Positions 35,745-44,777 are shown, numbered from the stretch's first letter. The stretch: 64,000 nt of DNA from Flavobacteriaceae bacterium MAR_2010_188 (GCA_900104375.1 LT629302.1:3702480-3766479); one strand, 5' to 3'. Notes: generated from the sequence alone by a model not told the origin. A program made the numbers and translations.

Positions 35745-37073
35745 ATGTTCAATAATCTTAGTGAAAAGCTAGATAAGGCGTTCCACGTTCTTAAAGGCCA
35801 TGGAAGCATAACGGAAATAAATGTTGCAGAAACCCTTAAGGAGGTAAGGCGTGCGCTACTAGATGCCGATGTTAACTTCAAGATAGCTAAAGAGTTTACT
35901 ACTACTGTAAAAGAAAAAGCTCTCGGACAAAATGTTCTCACATCTTTACAACCGGGACAATTATTGGTTAAAATTGTTAAGGATGAATTAACAAAATTAA
36001 TGGGTGGTGATGCCGAAGGAATAAATCTTTCAGGAAATCCTAGCGTTATATTGATGTCTGGTCTTCAAGGTTCTGGTAAGACAACTTTTTCCGGAAAACT
36101 TGCTAACTATCTAAAAAATAAAAAAGCCAAAAAACCTTTGTTGGTAGCCTGTGATGTCTATCGTCCTGCTGCAATAGACCAACTTCATGTTGTTGGTGAT
36201 CAAATAAAAGTAGAAGTATATAGCGACCGCGAAAACCAAGATCCTGTTAGTATTGCAAAAGCTGGTATCGAACATGCAAAAAAGAACGGATACAATGTCG
36301 TAATAATTGATACCGCCGGACGTTTGGCTGTTGACGATGCGATGATGAAGGAAATCAGCAATATTCACGCTGCAGTTAAACCTCAAGAAACGCTGTTCGT
36401 TGTGGATTCTATGACGGGTCAAGATGCGGTTAACACTGCAAAAGCATTTAATGACATCCTAAATTTTGATGGGGTTATCCTTACTAAACTTGATGGTGAC
36501 ACCAGAGGTGGTGCTGCTATCTCTATTAAGTCTGTGGTAGATAAACCAATTAAATTTATCGGTACAGGCGAGAAAATGGAGGCTATTGATGTCTTCTATC
36601 CATCTAGGATGGCCGATAGAATCTTGGGCATGGGAGATGTTGTTTCTTTAGTTGAAAGAGCTCAAGAGCAATTTGATGAACAAGAGGCTAGAAAGATTCA
36701 AAAGAAAATAGCCAAGAACCAATTTGGCTTCGACGATTTCCTTAAGCAGATCCAACAGATCAAGAAAATGGGAAATATGAAGGACTTGATGGGTATGATT
36801 CCCGGGATGGGCAAAATGATGAAAGATATAGATATTGATGATGATGCTTTCAAACATATTGAAGCCATTATTCATTCTATGACTCCAGCAGAAAGATCAA
36901 ATCCTTCAGTTATTAATGGTTCGCGTAAAAAGCGAATCGGAAAAGGTTCTGGTACTTCGGTGCAGCAAGTCAATCAACTCCTAAAACAATTTTCTCAAAT
37001 GAGCAAAATGATGAAAATGATGCAAGGTGGCGGTGGCAAACGTATGATGCAGGCCATGCAAAATCTAGGATAA
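35745..37073 (+). CDS. ffh: Signal recognition particle protein Ffh
   Basis: Ffh with the 4.5S RNA delivers nascent membrane proteins to FtsY and SecYEG. The 442 residues show the N domain, the GTPase G domain with the P-loop GLQGSGKTTFSGKL (106-119), DTAGRLAVDD and TKLDGDTRGGAA, and the Met-rich M domain at the C-terminus (KMMKMMQGGGGKRMMQAM). Length is normal. folD follows after 28 bases. Confidence 0.98.
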   Translation: MFNNLSEKLDKAFHVLKGHGSITEINVAETLKEVRRALLDADVNFKIAKEFTTTVKEKALGQNVLTSLQPGQLLVKIVKDELTKLMGGDAEGINLSGNPSVILMSGLQGSGKTTFSGKLANYLKNKKAKKPLLVACDVYRPAAIDQLHVVGDQIKVEVYSDRENQDPVSIAKAGIEHAKKNGYNVVIIDTAGRLAVDDAMMKEISNIHAAVKPQETLFVVDSMTGQDAVNTAKAFNDILNFDGVILTKLDGDTRGGAAISIKSVVDKPIKFIGTGEKMEAIDVFYPSRMADRILGMGDVVSLVERAQEQFDEQEARKIQKKIAKNQFGFDDFLKQIQQIKKMGNMKDLMGMIPGMGKMMKDIDIDDDAFKHIEAIIHSMTPAERSNPSVINGSRKKRIGKGSGTSVQQVNQLLKQFSQMSKMMKMMQGGGGKRMMQAMQNLG

Positions 37074-37101
37074 AAAAAACATTCAACAAAAAGCTTTATA
37101 G

Positions 37102-37986
37102 ATGACCATACTCGACGGAAAAAAAATTAGTAATGATATTAAGGATGAAATTACCGAGCAGGTCCAAAAAATAAAAGATAAAGGTGAAAAAGTCCCTCAT
37201 CTCGCTGCGATTATCGTTGGGAACGATGGCGCCAGTCTTACCTATGTAGGAAGTAAAGTGAGAGCTTGTGAGCGTGTAGGATTTGAATCTACCATGGTCC
37301 GCATGTCTAATACGACAAGTGAAATCGAACTACTAGAAAAAATTCATGAACTTAATAATAATCCAGATATAGACGGATTTATTATTCAACTCCCGTTGCC
37401 AAAACAGATAGATACCCAAAAAGTTTTATTAGCAGTTGACCCAAACAAGGATGTTGATGGATTTCATCCCACTAATTTTGGCAAAATGGCACTGGACATG
37501 AGCACATTTATACCGGCCACTCCATTTGGTATTTTAGAGTTGTTAGATCGTTATAATGTCGAAACGCAAGGAAAACATACTGTAGTAATAGGACGTAGCC
37601 ATATAGTTGGTAGACCCATGAGCATTTTAATGGGAAGAAAAGGATTTCCTGGTAATTCAACCGTAACCCTTACACACAGTCATACCAAAAACATTACCCA
37701 AATTACTTCAAGAGCGGACATTATCATTACTGCATTAGGTGTTCCAGGGTTTTTGAAAGCAGAAATGGTGAAGGATGATGTTGTTATAATCGATGTAGGG
37801 ATTACTCGAGTGCCAGATGAAGATTCTCCCAAAGGCTATAGAATAACCGGAGATGTTGATTTTGAAAATGTTAGCAAGAAAGCAAGTTTTATCACTCCAG
37901 TTCCAGGAGGAGTTGGTCCTATGACGATTGCGATGTTATTAAAGAATACCCTTTTGGCAAGGGAAAGACAAATAAATAGGAAATAA
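37102..37986 (+). CDS. folD: Methylenetetrahydrofolate dehydrogenase/cyclohydrolase
   Basis: FolD converts 5,10-methylene-THF to 10-formyl-THF in two steps for purine and fMet synthesis. The 294 residues contain ILDGKKISNDIKDEI, the catalytic lysine in LTYVGSKVRACERVG, IDGFIIQLPLPKQ, the NADP-binding GRSHIVGRPMSILM and PVPGGVGPMTIAMLL. Length is normal. It probably shares the ffh transcript. It converges on the next gene with a two-base gap. Confidence 0.97.
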   Translation: MTILDGKKISNDIKDEITEQVQKIKDKGEKVPHLAAIIVGNDGASLTYVGSKVRACERVGFESTMVRMSNTTSEIELLEKIHELNNNPDIDGFIIQLPLPKQIDTQKVLLAVDPNKDVDGFHPTNFGKMALDMSTFIPATPFGILELLDRYNVETQGKHTVVIGRSHIVGRPMSILMGRKGFPGNSTVTLTHSHTKNITQITSRADIIITALGVPGFLKAEMVKDDVVIIDVGITRVPDEDSPKGYRITGDVDFENVSKKASFITPVPGGVGPMTIAMLLKNTLLARERQINRK

Positions 37987-37988
37987 AT

Positions 37989-38414
37989 TTATTTTGCGAA
38001 GAGCTGATTGATATCCCCAAATGCTTTAAACTCTAGAGCGTTTCCGGCTGGATCTAGAAAGAACATTGTGGCTTGCTCACCGATTTCACCTTTAAATCTT
38101 ACGTAAGGTTCAATTACAAATTGAACATCTTTCGATTTTAAATGATCGGCGAAATCGTGGAATGTTTCCATTGGAAGAACTACTCCATAGTGCGGCACAG
38201 GAACATTCTTACCGTCTACAGCATTTGTATGTAAGTCTTCCTGAGACATTGGTTTATAGTGAATAACCAATTGGTGACCAAAAAGATTAAAATCCACCCA
38301 GTGGTCACTACTTCGACCTTCTTCACAATTCAAAACATCTCTATAAAAAGCACGGCATTCATCTAAATTATGAACTGGTATCGCAATATGAAACGGATGG
38401 ATTTTATCTTTCAT
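37989..38414 (-). CDS. VOC-family (glyoxalase-fold) protein
   Basis: The 141-residue protein has two beta-alpha-beta-beta-beta modules of the vicinal oxygen chelate fold. Likely metal ligands are His6-8 in [10 protein letters not shown], a histidine in the middle (VIHYKP or VPHYGV) and Glu in [14 protein letters not shown]. The family includes dioxygenases, glyoxalases and resistance proteins. Substrate cannot be predicted. It follows the small membrane protein gene by 6 bases on the same strand. Confidence 0.85.
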   Translation of the reverse strand: MKDKIHPFHIAIPVHNLDECRAFYRDVLNCEEGRSSDHWVDFNLFGHQLVIHYKPMSQEDLHTNAVDGKNVPVPHYGVVLPMETFHDFADHLKSKDVQFVIEPYVRFKGEIGEQATMFFLDPAGNALEFKAFGDINQLFAK

Positions 38415-38420
38415 AATATA

Positions 38421-38606
38421 TTATTCAGCGGGAGTGTCTTTTCTAAACTTCAACATAGAAACTCCTGCAAGAAAAAACACAAGTCCTAGGATTGTTAATG
38501 CCCAAGGGCTTAGCGTCACGTAATTTGTTCCGAAAATTCCTAGTACACCTAGAACCAATCCAATTATACCTGCGATGGTCAAAATAAATGCTAATATTCG
38601 TATCAT
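38421..38606 (-). CDS. Small two-helix membrane protein of unknown function
   Basis: The 61 residues form two hydrophobic helices (about 3-23 and 33-51) with a short loop, FGTNYVTLSP, and a polar end KFRKDTPAE. Low sequence complexity prevents family assignment. It is probably co-transcribed with the VOC gene 6 bases downstream. Confidence 0.65.
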   Translation of the reverse strand: MIRILAFILTIAGIIGLVLGVLGIFGTNYVTLSPWALTILGLVFFLAGVSMLKFRKDTPAE

Positions 38607-38721
38607 AGTAGTTTGTTGTTTGCGATAAAAATAAGAATTATTTGTTGAGCAATAATTTTTTCTAAATAAATATTGCGCTCTTAAATCACACTGTCGTTAA
38701 GTTTAAAAGAAAATCTAGTTC

Positions 38722-39486
38722 TTAATGAGAACTTCTTCCGTTTTTATAATTCTCCTTGGGTTGAAAGGTCTTATCAGAATCTTCAAGTAGCTTGTTAAGT
38801 TCCTTTAGCTCGCCCGCCGATAAATCTCGATACTTACCCGATGGAACATCTAATTTAATGTTCATAATCCTCACTCTTTCTAGACTTTGCACTTCATAAT
38901 CGAGAAATTCGCACATTCTTCTTATCTGCCTATTAAGTCCTTGGGTAAGGATAATTTTGAAGGTTTGGCTACTGATTTTTTCAACTTTACATTCTTTTGT
39001 CACGGTGTCGAGAATGGGTATGCCACCTGACATTCGTTTAAGAAACGTCTGGGAAATCGGTTTATCTACGGTTACAAGATATTCTTTCTCATGATTATTA
39101 CTTGCCCGTAGAATTTTGTTTACTATATCTCCATCGTCTGTGAGTAAAATTAAACCCTCACTCATTTTATCTAATCGACCAATCGGGAAAATTCGCTTTT
39201 CGTAATTAATATAGTCGATAATATTATCTTTTTCTACTCTTGTATCAGTGGTGCAGACGATACCAACCGGTTTGTTAAATGCTAGATAAACAGACTTTTC
39301 ATCAGAATTCTTTATTTCCTTTCCATCTACCTTTACTATGTCTTCCGGAGTAACTTTTGTTCCCATTTCTGGGACGACCCCATTTATGGTTACCCTACCG
39401 GCATCGATCAAGCGGTCAGCTTCACGACGAGAACAAAATCCTGCTTCGCTTAAATATTTATTCAATCTTGTTAAATCTTCGGACAT
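38722..39486 (-). CDS. rluF: 23S rRNA pseudouridine synthase, RluF type
   Basis: RluF modifies uridine 2604 of 23S rRNA in E. coli. The 254 residues have an N-terminal S4 domain (LNKYLSEAGFCSRREADRLI, residues 7-26) and a RsuA-class catalytic domain with the active aspartate in GRLDKMSEGLILLTDDG. QGLNRQIRRMCEFL is the conserved Arg-rich motif. RluF rather than RluB or RsuA is suggested by overall pattern, less surely. A -7 box lies at 39518-39525. Confidence 0.88.
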   Translation of the reverse strand: MSEDLTRLNKYLSEAGFCSRREADRLIDAGRVTINGVVPEMGTKVTPEDIVKVDGKEIKNSDEKSVYLAFNKPVGIVCTTDTRVEKDNIIDYINYEKRIFPIGRLDKMSEGLILLTDDGDIVNKILRASNNHEKEYLVTVDKPISQTFLKRMSGGIPILDTVTKECKVEKISSQTFKIILTQGLNRQIRRMCEFLDYEVQSLERVRIMNIKLDVPSGKYRDLSAGELKELNKLLEDSDKTFQPKENYKNGRSSH

Positions 39487-39517
39487 CTTCGAGTTATGTT
39501 TACTTTTCTACTTGTCA

Positions 39518-39525
39518 CAAAGGTA
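39518..39525 (-). promoter_or_regulatory. -7 box TACCTTTG ahead of rluF
   Basis: On the minus strand this exact TAnnTTTG match ends 31 bases before the rluF ATG, within the short gap after the hydrolase gene. No -33 TTG is clear. Confidence 0.5.
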
Positions 39526-39535
39526 ATGAAGTAAT

Positions 39536-40363
39536 CTATGCTTCTATAAATTCGTAGATATGTTGGGAAACTGAGTCATCGGTGAGAGAATGTCCTAATC
39601 CTTTAGTCGTAATAAGCAGACTGTTTTTATAACTATCCTTTATGGTGAGTGCGTCATTGTAAGGAATAACATCATCATCTTCGTCATGAATTATCAATCC
39701 TTTAGAATCCACAGATTGCAGATATTTTGAAGTGGAAAATTCTTCGGGCTCCCTACCGAACCTTTCCATAATAAGAGTCCTAGTTTTCTTAAGGATTCTC
39801 TTATTGTAACCCATCATATCTGTGTAGCGTTTAAATACATCCTTAAATTCTGATGGCGCGCCAAGTAAGACAAGTTTGTTAATCGAAGTTACTTGATATT
39901 TGTTGATGAAAATTCCTGCTGCCATACCTCCAACGGAATGAGCGATTAAAATAGTTGGCTTAAAACGTTTAACCACGACATTTATGCAATCTGCATATAA
40001 CACAGCATTAAAGGTTTTGCTGCCAGAATATCCATGACCTGGGGCATCTATGGCAATGACACCATGGCCTTTTTTATTAAGATTCTGGATAATTTTTTTC
40101 CAACGGCTAGCATTGCTTTCCCAACCGTGCAAGAGTAAAATAGTGTCTTTTTGGCCCAACCAACGATAGGTCATTATATGAATTTTATCTAACATCAGCT
40201 CTTCCTTAAAAGCGGTGTTCAAAAAATCCCTTTGCTCTTCGTTGAGCCTCTTTTTTCGCGGTCTAGTAAAAAGATGGATTGCCCTTTCGGCTGCAAAACC
40301 AACCGAAACAAAACTTATTACGTTGAAGAGATTCCCGACTAATTTTATAAAGATCATCCTCAT
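39536..40363 (-). CDS. Alpha/beta hydrolase
   Basis: The 275 residues begin with a hydrophobic stretch that may anchor it to the membrane (LVGNLFNVISFVSVGFAAE). The alpha/beta hydrolase fold follows, with LLLHGWESNASRW (oxyanion region), AIDAPGHGYSG, the nucleophile elbow AHSVGGMAAG, an acid in HDEDDDVIPY and a late histidine in GLGHSLTDD. Substrate unknown. It overlaps the cupin gene by 4 bases, so the pair is translationally coupled. Confidence 0.87.
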   Translation of the reverse strand: MRMIFIKLVGNLFNVISFVSVGFAAERAIHLFTRPRKKRLNEEQRDFLNTAFKEELMLDKIHIMTYRWLGQKDTILLLHGWESNASRWKKIIQNLNKKGHGVIAIDAPGHGYSGSKTFNAVLYADCINVVVKRFKPTILIAHSVGGMAAGIFINKYQVTSINKLVLLGAPSEFKDVFKRYTDMMGYNKRILKKTRTLIMERFGREPEEFSTSKYLQSVDSKGLIIHDEDDDVIPYNDALTIKDSYKNSLLITTKGLGHSLTDDSVSQHIYEFIEA

Positions 40364-40725
40364 TCTTCCTCGCGGTTTACCTTATCGAGAGAGAATGCTG
40401 GCGTGCAGATTGAAACATAGACACAAGGTTCTATAAACGGATTAGAATATTGAACTCTCGTTCCACCTAGAATTTTGATTGATTCTCCGGCGTTTAATAT
40501 TATTATCTCACCATCAATGATAAATTGTTTTTTTCCTATTACTACTAGCGTAAACTCATCGAATTCTGGAGTTTGATAGGGTTCGCTCCAACCGGGTGGA
40601 GCAATCATATGCGCGATGCTAATTTTTGAATCGCCGATACTTGCCAGTCCGAAATGCTCATTAATCACCTTCCCATCTTCTGTGGGTACTGTAAAAGGGG
40701 ATTTTTGTATATAGTACTTTTTCAA
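40360..40725 (-). CDS. Cupin-domain protein
   Basis: The 121-residue protein has a single cupin barrel. Motif 1 is GWSEPYQTPEFDEFTLVVIG and motif 2 IIILNAGESIKILGGTRVQY. Metal-binding histidines of the usual motif are mostly missing (Glu and Asp remain), so it may bind a ligand rather than catalyse. It is upstream of the alpha/beta hydrolase with a four-base overlap. Function unknown. Confidence 0.8.
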   Translation of the reverse strand: MKKYYIQKSPFTVPTEDGKVINEHFGLASIGDSKISIAHMIAPPGWSEPYQTPEFDEFTLVVIGKKQFIIDGEIIILNAGESIKILGGTRVQYSNPFIEPCVYVSICTPAFSLDKVNREEE

Positions 40726-40737
40726 TATAGCAGTTGC

Positions 40738-41328
40738 TTACCAATAAATCATAAAATATTTGATCTTCGCATTATCTGGAATCTGGGATTTTTCTATCGG
40801 TGCATTACTGTCATATTGCAAATGTGCTGGAAGTTCTTTTTTGTCAATCGTGAACGACGCATTGATTTCATTCACAGAAATTACCACCGCATTTATCAAG
40901 TTATTGATCTTTGAAATTTTATAATTGTCGTTTATGTCCTTAAAAGTGCTTAAGGTTGAAACATTTTTGGCGGTTTTATAATCTTCACTAAATATTTGAA
41001 CATTAGAAATCGTTGCCGTAGAATCCATCGCACTTGACGGTGTAAGCGTCAATAACTTTTTTCCTTCTTTAGAATAAATATCAATTTCGCTAACGTTACT
41101 TCGGAATTGATCGGATTCTAGATTTGCGATACTATCCCCTTCAAAGATTTGTTTTAAGTCCATCACTTTTGTGGAATCGGTGAGCATCCCTACATGATTT
41201 TTTTCAACAAGAAAAGGATTAGACTTTTCGTCAGAACAATTCCACATAATGCTTGCAACTAACAGAATTCCTATAATTATTCTTTTTGAAGAATTTAAGT
41301 GAGGGTATTTTATTTTATTTTTTTTCAT
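40738..41328 (-). CDS. Lipoprotein of unknown function
   Basis: The 196 residues start with a basic region and a hydrophobic segment ending at a lipobox (ASIMWNC, Cys31), so the protein should be lipid-anchored outside the inner membrane. The mature part is rich in Lys, Asn and Ser with strand-like segments (SEIDIYSKEGKKLLTLTP). I do not recognise a family. It lies between the HerA-like ATPase gene, 2 bases away, and the cupin gene, 12 bases away. Confidence 0.7.
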   Translation of the reverse strand: MKKNKIKYPHLNSSKRIIIGILLVASIMWNCSDEKSNPFLVEKNHVGMLTDSTKVMDLKQIFEGDSIANLESDQFRSNVSEIDIYSKEGKKLLTLTPSSAMDSTATISNVQIFSEDYKTAKNVSTLSTFKDINDNYKISKINNLINAVVISVNEINASFTIDKKELPAHLQYDSNAPIEKSQIPDNAKIKYFMIYW

Positions 41329-41330
41329 AG

Positions 41331-42881
41331 TTATTTCATCATCTTGGTAAGAATTCCCAGTACGCTTCTAATCACGGTCGGGCTAGTTAATACTTTTAGC
41401 AGTGGACTGCTTTGTGTCCTTTGCCTTTTCTGGGAGCGTTCCCGCTCTTGCTGTTCTCTTTTTTGTTGTGCCTTTTCTAGGTCCTCTTTTTCTTTTTTTG
41501 CTTTTGCTAAAGCTTCATCTTTTTCGGCTTGCTCTATTTTTTTATTTAAGAGCTCATAAGCACTTTCACGGTCAATCGTTTCATTATATTTTCTGACCAA
41601 CTTGGAGTTGGAATATAATTCTGCCAATTCTGAACTGTTCAAAATATCCATCCTGCTCATCGGAGCCCGCATCATGGTAGCAGCTAGGGGAGAAGGTCTT
41701 CCTTTATCATCTAATGCAGAAACCAGTGCCTCACCTGTACCTAGGGAAGTTAAAATTGTTGCCGTATCGTAATAAATGGAGTCTGGATAATTTTCGGCAG
41801 TAAGTTTAATCGCTTTCCTGTCTTTTGCGGTAAACGAGCGCAATGCATGCTGAATCTTTAGTCCCAACTGACCTAAAACCGCTTCAGGAACATCGGTAGG
41901 ATTTTGGGTAACAAAATAAAGTCCGACACCTTTACTCCTTATAAGCTTAACGATACTTTCAATCTGATTTAACAGAGCTTTAGACGCTTCATTAAAAATT
42001 AAATGAGCCTCATCAATAAAGATGATAAGCTCTGGTCTATCTGCATCACCTTGTTCGGGAAATGTTGAATAAATTTCGGCAAGCAAGCTCAACATAAAGG
42101 TTGAAAAAAGTTTTGGTCGGTCTTGTATATCGGTAAGTCTAAGAATATTTATATAGCCTCTCCCATCTCTGTCCACTCGTAAAAGATCATCGACCTCAAA
42201 GGATTTTTCACCGAAAAACACATCGCCTCCTTGCTGCTCAATCTCTACGATTTTTCTAAGTATCGCTCCGGTTGAAGCTGCAGATATTCTACCGTAACTT
42301 TCTTCAAACTCTACTTTGCCTTCTTCAGTGGAGTATTGAAGTATTTTTTTGAAATCCTTTAAATCAAGTAGTGGCAATTTATTGTCGTCGCAATATTTGA
42401 AGATTACCGCGATGATTCCCGCTTGGGTTTCTGAAACGTCTAATATTCGTGAGAGTAAAACCGGTCCGAATTCACTAACAGTCGCACGTAATCTAACGCC
42501 ATCTTGTTCTGATAATGAGAGGATTTCAACCGGAAAACCTTTTGGAGTAAATGGAAGTCCAATTTTTTGATGTCTTTCATCTATTTTGGGATGTCCCTCG
42601 CTAGGCTGCGCCAATCCGCTTAAATCACCTTTTATATCCATCAAGAGAACAGGGATGCCTTTCTCGGAAAGGTTTTCTGCCAGCACCTGAAGTGTTTTTG
42701 TTTTACCTGTACCCGTCGCACCAGCAATTAAACCGTGGCGGTTCATGGTTTTAAGTGGCACGTTCACAAAAGCATTCGTAATAGTTTCGCCATCCAAGAT
42801 TGCAGAACCCAAAGTAATATACTCTCCTTTAAAAGTATAACCTTCCTTGATCTGTTCTAAAAACGCTTTTGAATCTGCCAT
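41331..42881 (-). CDS. HerA-like ATPase, DUF853 (YjgR) family
   Basis: The 516-residue P-loop ATPase has Walker A AGATGTGKTKTLQ (about 54-66), LLMDIKGDLSGLAQP and Walker B LIIFIDEAHLIF. The FtsK/HerA-like pattern QNPTDVPEAVLGQLGLKIQH follows. The C-terminus is a charged coiled coil (EKEDLEKAQQKREQQERE) and a hydrophobic end. The DUF853 family is widespread, and its role (possibly DNA translocation or remodelling) is unproven. It diverges from the RidA-like gene. Confidence 0.92.
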   Translation of the reverse strand: MADSKAFLEQIKEGYTFKGEYITLGSAILDGETITNAFVNVPLKTMNRHGLIAGATGTGKTKTLQVLAENLSEKGIPVLLMDIKGDLSGLAQPSEGHPKIDERHQKIGLPFTPKGFPVEILSLSEQDGVRLRATVSEFGPVLLSRILDVSETQAGIIAVIFKYCDDNKLPLLDLKDFKKILQYSTEEGKVEFEESYGRISAASTGAILRKIVEIEQQGGDVFFGEKSFEVDDLLRVDRDGRGYINILRLTDIQDRPKLFSTFMLSLLAEIYSTFPEQGDADRPELIIFIDEAHLIFNEASKALLNQIESIVKLIRSKGVGLYFVTQNPTDVPEAVLGQLGLKIQHALRSFTAKDRKAIKLTAENYPDSIYYDTATILTSLGTGEALVSALDDKGRPSPLAATMMRAPMSRMDILNSSELAELYSNSKLVRKYNETIDRESAYELLNKKIEQAEKDEALAKAKKEKEDLEKAQQKREQQERERSQKRQRTQSSPLLKVLTSPTVIRSVLGILTKMMK

Positions 42882-42944
42882 TAATCAAAATATTTGCATA
42901 AAAATAACCTAAATTTAGTCAAGTATAAAATCAAGAAAAATCTT

Positions 42945-43394
42945 ATGAAAATTAATCTGAATGAATTTCTTATAATCATTATAGCGCTCACGATAGTTTC
43001 TTGTTCTGCTACAAAACAAGACATTAAATTTCATGCATCACATGAGCCAAAGAAAATAAATGCACCTTTTAGCGACGCAGTAGAGGCCAATGGTTTTTTA
43101 TTTCTGTCTGGTCAAATTGGGATGGATCACAAAACTAGGATTTTGGTTGAAGGAGGTATTAAAGCTGAAACAGAGCAAGCCATCAAGAATATCGAGGAAG
43201 TTTTAAAGATTCACGGACTAACGCTGGACAATGTTGTGAAGGCTACCGTAATATTGAAGAATATTGAAGAGTTTGCCCAATTCAATGAAATTTACATAAA
43301 ACACTTTGATAGAAAACCTGCAAGGACAACTTTCGCCGCATCTGGCCTGGCAGCAAATGCTTCGGTTGAAATAGAAGTTATCGCAGCCAAATAG
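42945..43394 (+). CDS. Exported RidA-family lipoprotein
   Basis: RidA proteins hydrolyse reactive enamines and imines made by PLP enzymes. The RidA domain is clear (GFLFLSGQIGMD, EQAIKNIEEVLKIHGLTLDN, PARTTFAASGL with the usual arginine, VEIEVIAAK). Unlike ordinary RidA it begins with a lipoprotein signal ending IVSC (Cys21 region), so it should act in the periplasm or at the membrane. A TTG at 42894 would extend the frame, but the ATG at 42945 places the signal peptide correctly (150 residues). Confidence 0.88.
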   Translation: MKINLNEFLIIIIALTIVSCSATKQDIKFHASHEPKKINAPFSDAVEANGFLFLSGQIGMDHKTRILVEGGIKAETEQAIKNIEEVLKIHGLTLDNVVKATVILKNIEEFAQFNEIYIKHFDRKPARTTFAASGLAANASVEIEVIAAK

Positions 43395-43449
43395 TTTTTG
43401 GATGTTCAAATTCTGCTTAATTCAGATCAATCACTTAGTCCTTTATGAC

Positions 43450-43457
43450 TATCTTTG
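43450..43457 (+). promoter_or_regulatory. -7 box TATCTTTG six bases before queE
   Basis: This exact TAnnTTTG match is followed by CACGCT and then the queE ATG. Transcription would be expected to start at about the A of the ATG, giving a leaderless or nearly leaderless message. No -33 TTG is visible at normal distance. Confidence 0.5.
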
Positions 43458-43463
43458 CACGCT

Positions 43464-44093
43464 ATGGAAAAATTGATACAGGAAAAGGTAGAGAGCGGGT
43501 TAATGCTGCCCCTAATGGAGGAATTTTACACCATCCAAGGAGAAGGTTTTCATAAAGGTACTGCTGCGTATTTTATTAGGGTTGGGGGTTGTGATGTTGG
43601 CTGTCATTGGTGCGATGTTAAAGAAAGCTGGAATGCAGAATTACACCCGCCTACTGAAATTACAAAAATCGTGGAAAATGCTGCGCTGCATAGTAAAACT
43701 ATCGTGGTAACAGGAGGAGAACCCTTAACTTGGGATATGGGACCACTTACCGCCGCGCTTAAAGAGAGAAATCTTCAAACTCATATCGAAACTTCTGGCG
43801 CTTACGAGCTAACGGGTTCTTGGGATTGGATCTGTTTATCACCGAAGAAACTTAAACTACCAACCCCAAGAGTTTATGACAACGCGGATGAACTTAAAGT
43901 GATTGTTTTCAATAGAGATGATTTCAGGTTCGCTGAAGAACAGGCAGAAAGGGTTAATGATAATTGTATTCTATATTTGCAACCAGAATGGAGCAAGCGC
44001 GATAAAATCGTTCCCGAGATTGTGGAATATGTTATGAGCAATCCAAAGTGGAAGGTTTCGTTGCAAACCCATAAATATCTTAATATCCCATAA
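43464..44093 (+). CDS. queE: 7-carboxy-7-deazaguanine synthase (radical SAM)
   Basis: QueE makes the 7-deazaguanine ring precursor of queuosine with SAM and Mg. The 209 residues have the N-terminal EEFYTIQGEGFHKGTAAYFI, the Fe-S cluster motif GGCDVGCHWCDVKESW (Cys-x3-Cys-x2-Cys) and VVTGGEPLTWD. An in-frame TTG at 43455 lies within the -7 box, so the ATG at 43464 is the better start. The other queuosine genes are not in the window. Confidence 0.95.
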   Translation: MEKLIQEKVESGLMLPLMEEFYTIQGEGFHKGTAAYFIRVGGCDVGCHWCDVKESWNAELHPPTEITKIVENAALHSKTIVVTGGEPLTWDMGPLTAALKERNLQTHIETSGAYELTGSWDWICLSPKKLKLPTPRVYDNADELKVIVFNRDDFRFAEEQAERVNDNCILYLQPEWSKRDKIVPEIVEYVMSNPKWKVSLQTHKYLNIP

Positions 44094-44122
44094 AAAAAGC
44101 CTGATAATTTATCAGGCTTTTC
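44092..44122. terminator. Bidirectional terminator between queE and the DUF2911 gene
   Basis: GCCTGAT (44099-44105) pairs with ATCAGGC (44111-44117), with A7 on the left and a T run on the right. It lies between the convergent stops and can serve both genes. Confidence 0.9.
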
Positions 44123-44139
44123 TAGTTTCTAAAATAATC

Positions 44140-44673
44140 TTATTTGGTAAAAGGAACAGCTACTCTTTTGGTATCCCATCCCATATGCATCGTTCCCTCA
44201 TCATCAAAAGCGATAGAAAATGCTTCCAATGATTTGTCGCCATTTGTAACCGGTACTGTGGTTCTAGCTACATCATTTTTTTCATCATAAGAATAAGATC
44301 CCCAAGCGTTCTTATCTGAACTAAGTATAATGGTCCATTCTTTATCTCCAGGAATGGTGAACAGAGAATAGGTGCCAGCGGCAATTTTGGTTCCGCCCAT
44401 CATCATATCTTCATAAAAAGTAATCTGAGTAGATTCATTTGCGCCAGTTCTCCAAACTTTATCACTGGGAGTTAGCTCAGTTAATGAACGACCTTTTAGC
44501 TGAGGTCTGCTGTAATAAACTTTTATTTTTTTCTCAGCAACCTGATTGCTCGTTGGGTAAGCGGTTGCATCCATTGGGCTTACATCCAAATCCTTAAAAT
44601 TTTGGGCAAATCCTGTTGCAGTTACAATTAACATTGCAAAAACGGCTACTAAAATTGATTTTGTTTTCTTCAT
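44140..44673 (-). CDS. DUF2911-family exported protein
   Basis: The 177 residues start with a signal peptide (about 1-23, cut near TGFAQ). The mature part has the DUF2911 pattern: KKIKVYYSRPQLKGRSLTEL, DKVWRTGANESTQITF, GTYSLFTIPGDKEWTIILS and a final VPFTK. The family is common in Bacteroidota, and its function is unknown. It forms a single-gene unit with a bidirectional terminator at its end. Confidence 0.88.
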   Translation of the reverse strand: MKKTKSILVAVFAMLIVTATGFAQNFKDLDVSPMDATAYPTSNQVAEKKIKVYYSRPQLKGRSLTELTPSDKVWRTGANESTQITFYEDMMMGGTKIAAGTYSLFTIPGDKEWTIILSSDKNAWGSYSYDEKNDVARTTVPVTNGDKSLEAFSIAFDDEGTMHMGWDTKRVAVPFTK

Positions 44674-44777
44674 TTGATTTTTTAATTTTTTAGATTAATA
44701 AAAATAAGGGTTAAGTAAAGATTACTGACTGCCTCGATAATAAATTTTTGTTAAATGGATTAAAATACTATCAAATA

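Noticed and set aside
43395-43463. PreQ1 riboswitch ahead of queE
   Set aside because: The promoter box ends six bases before the start codon, leaving no room for a leader RNA.
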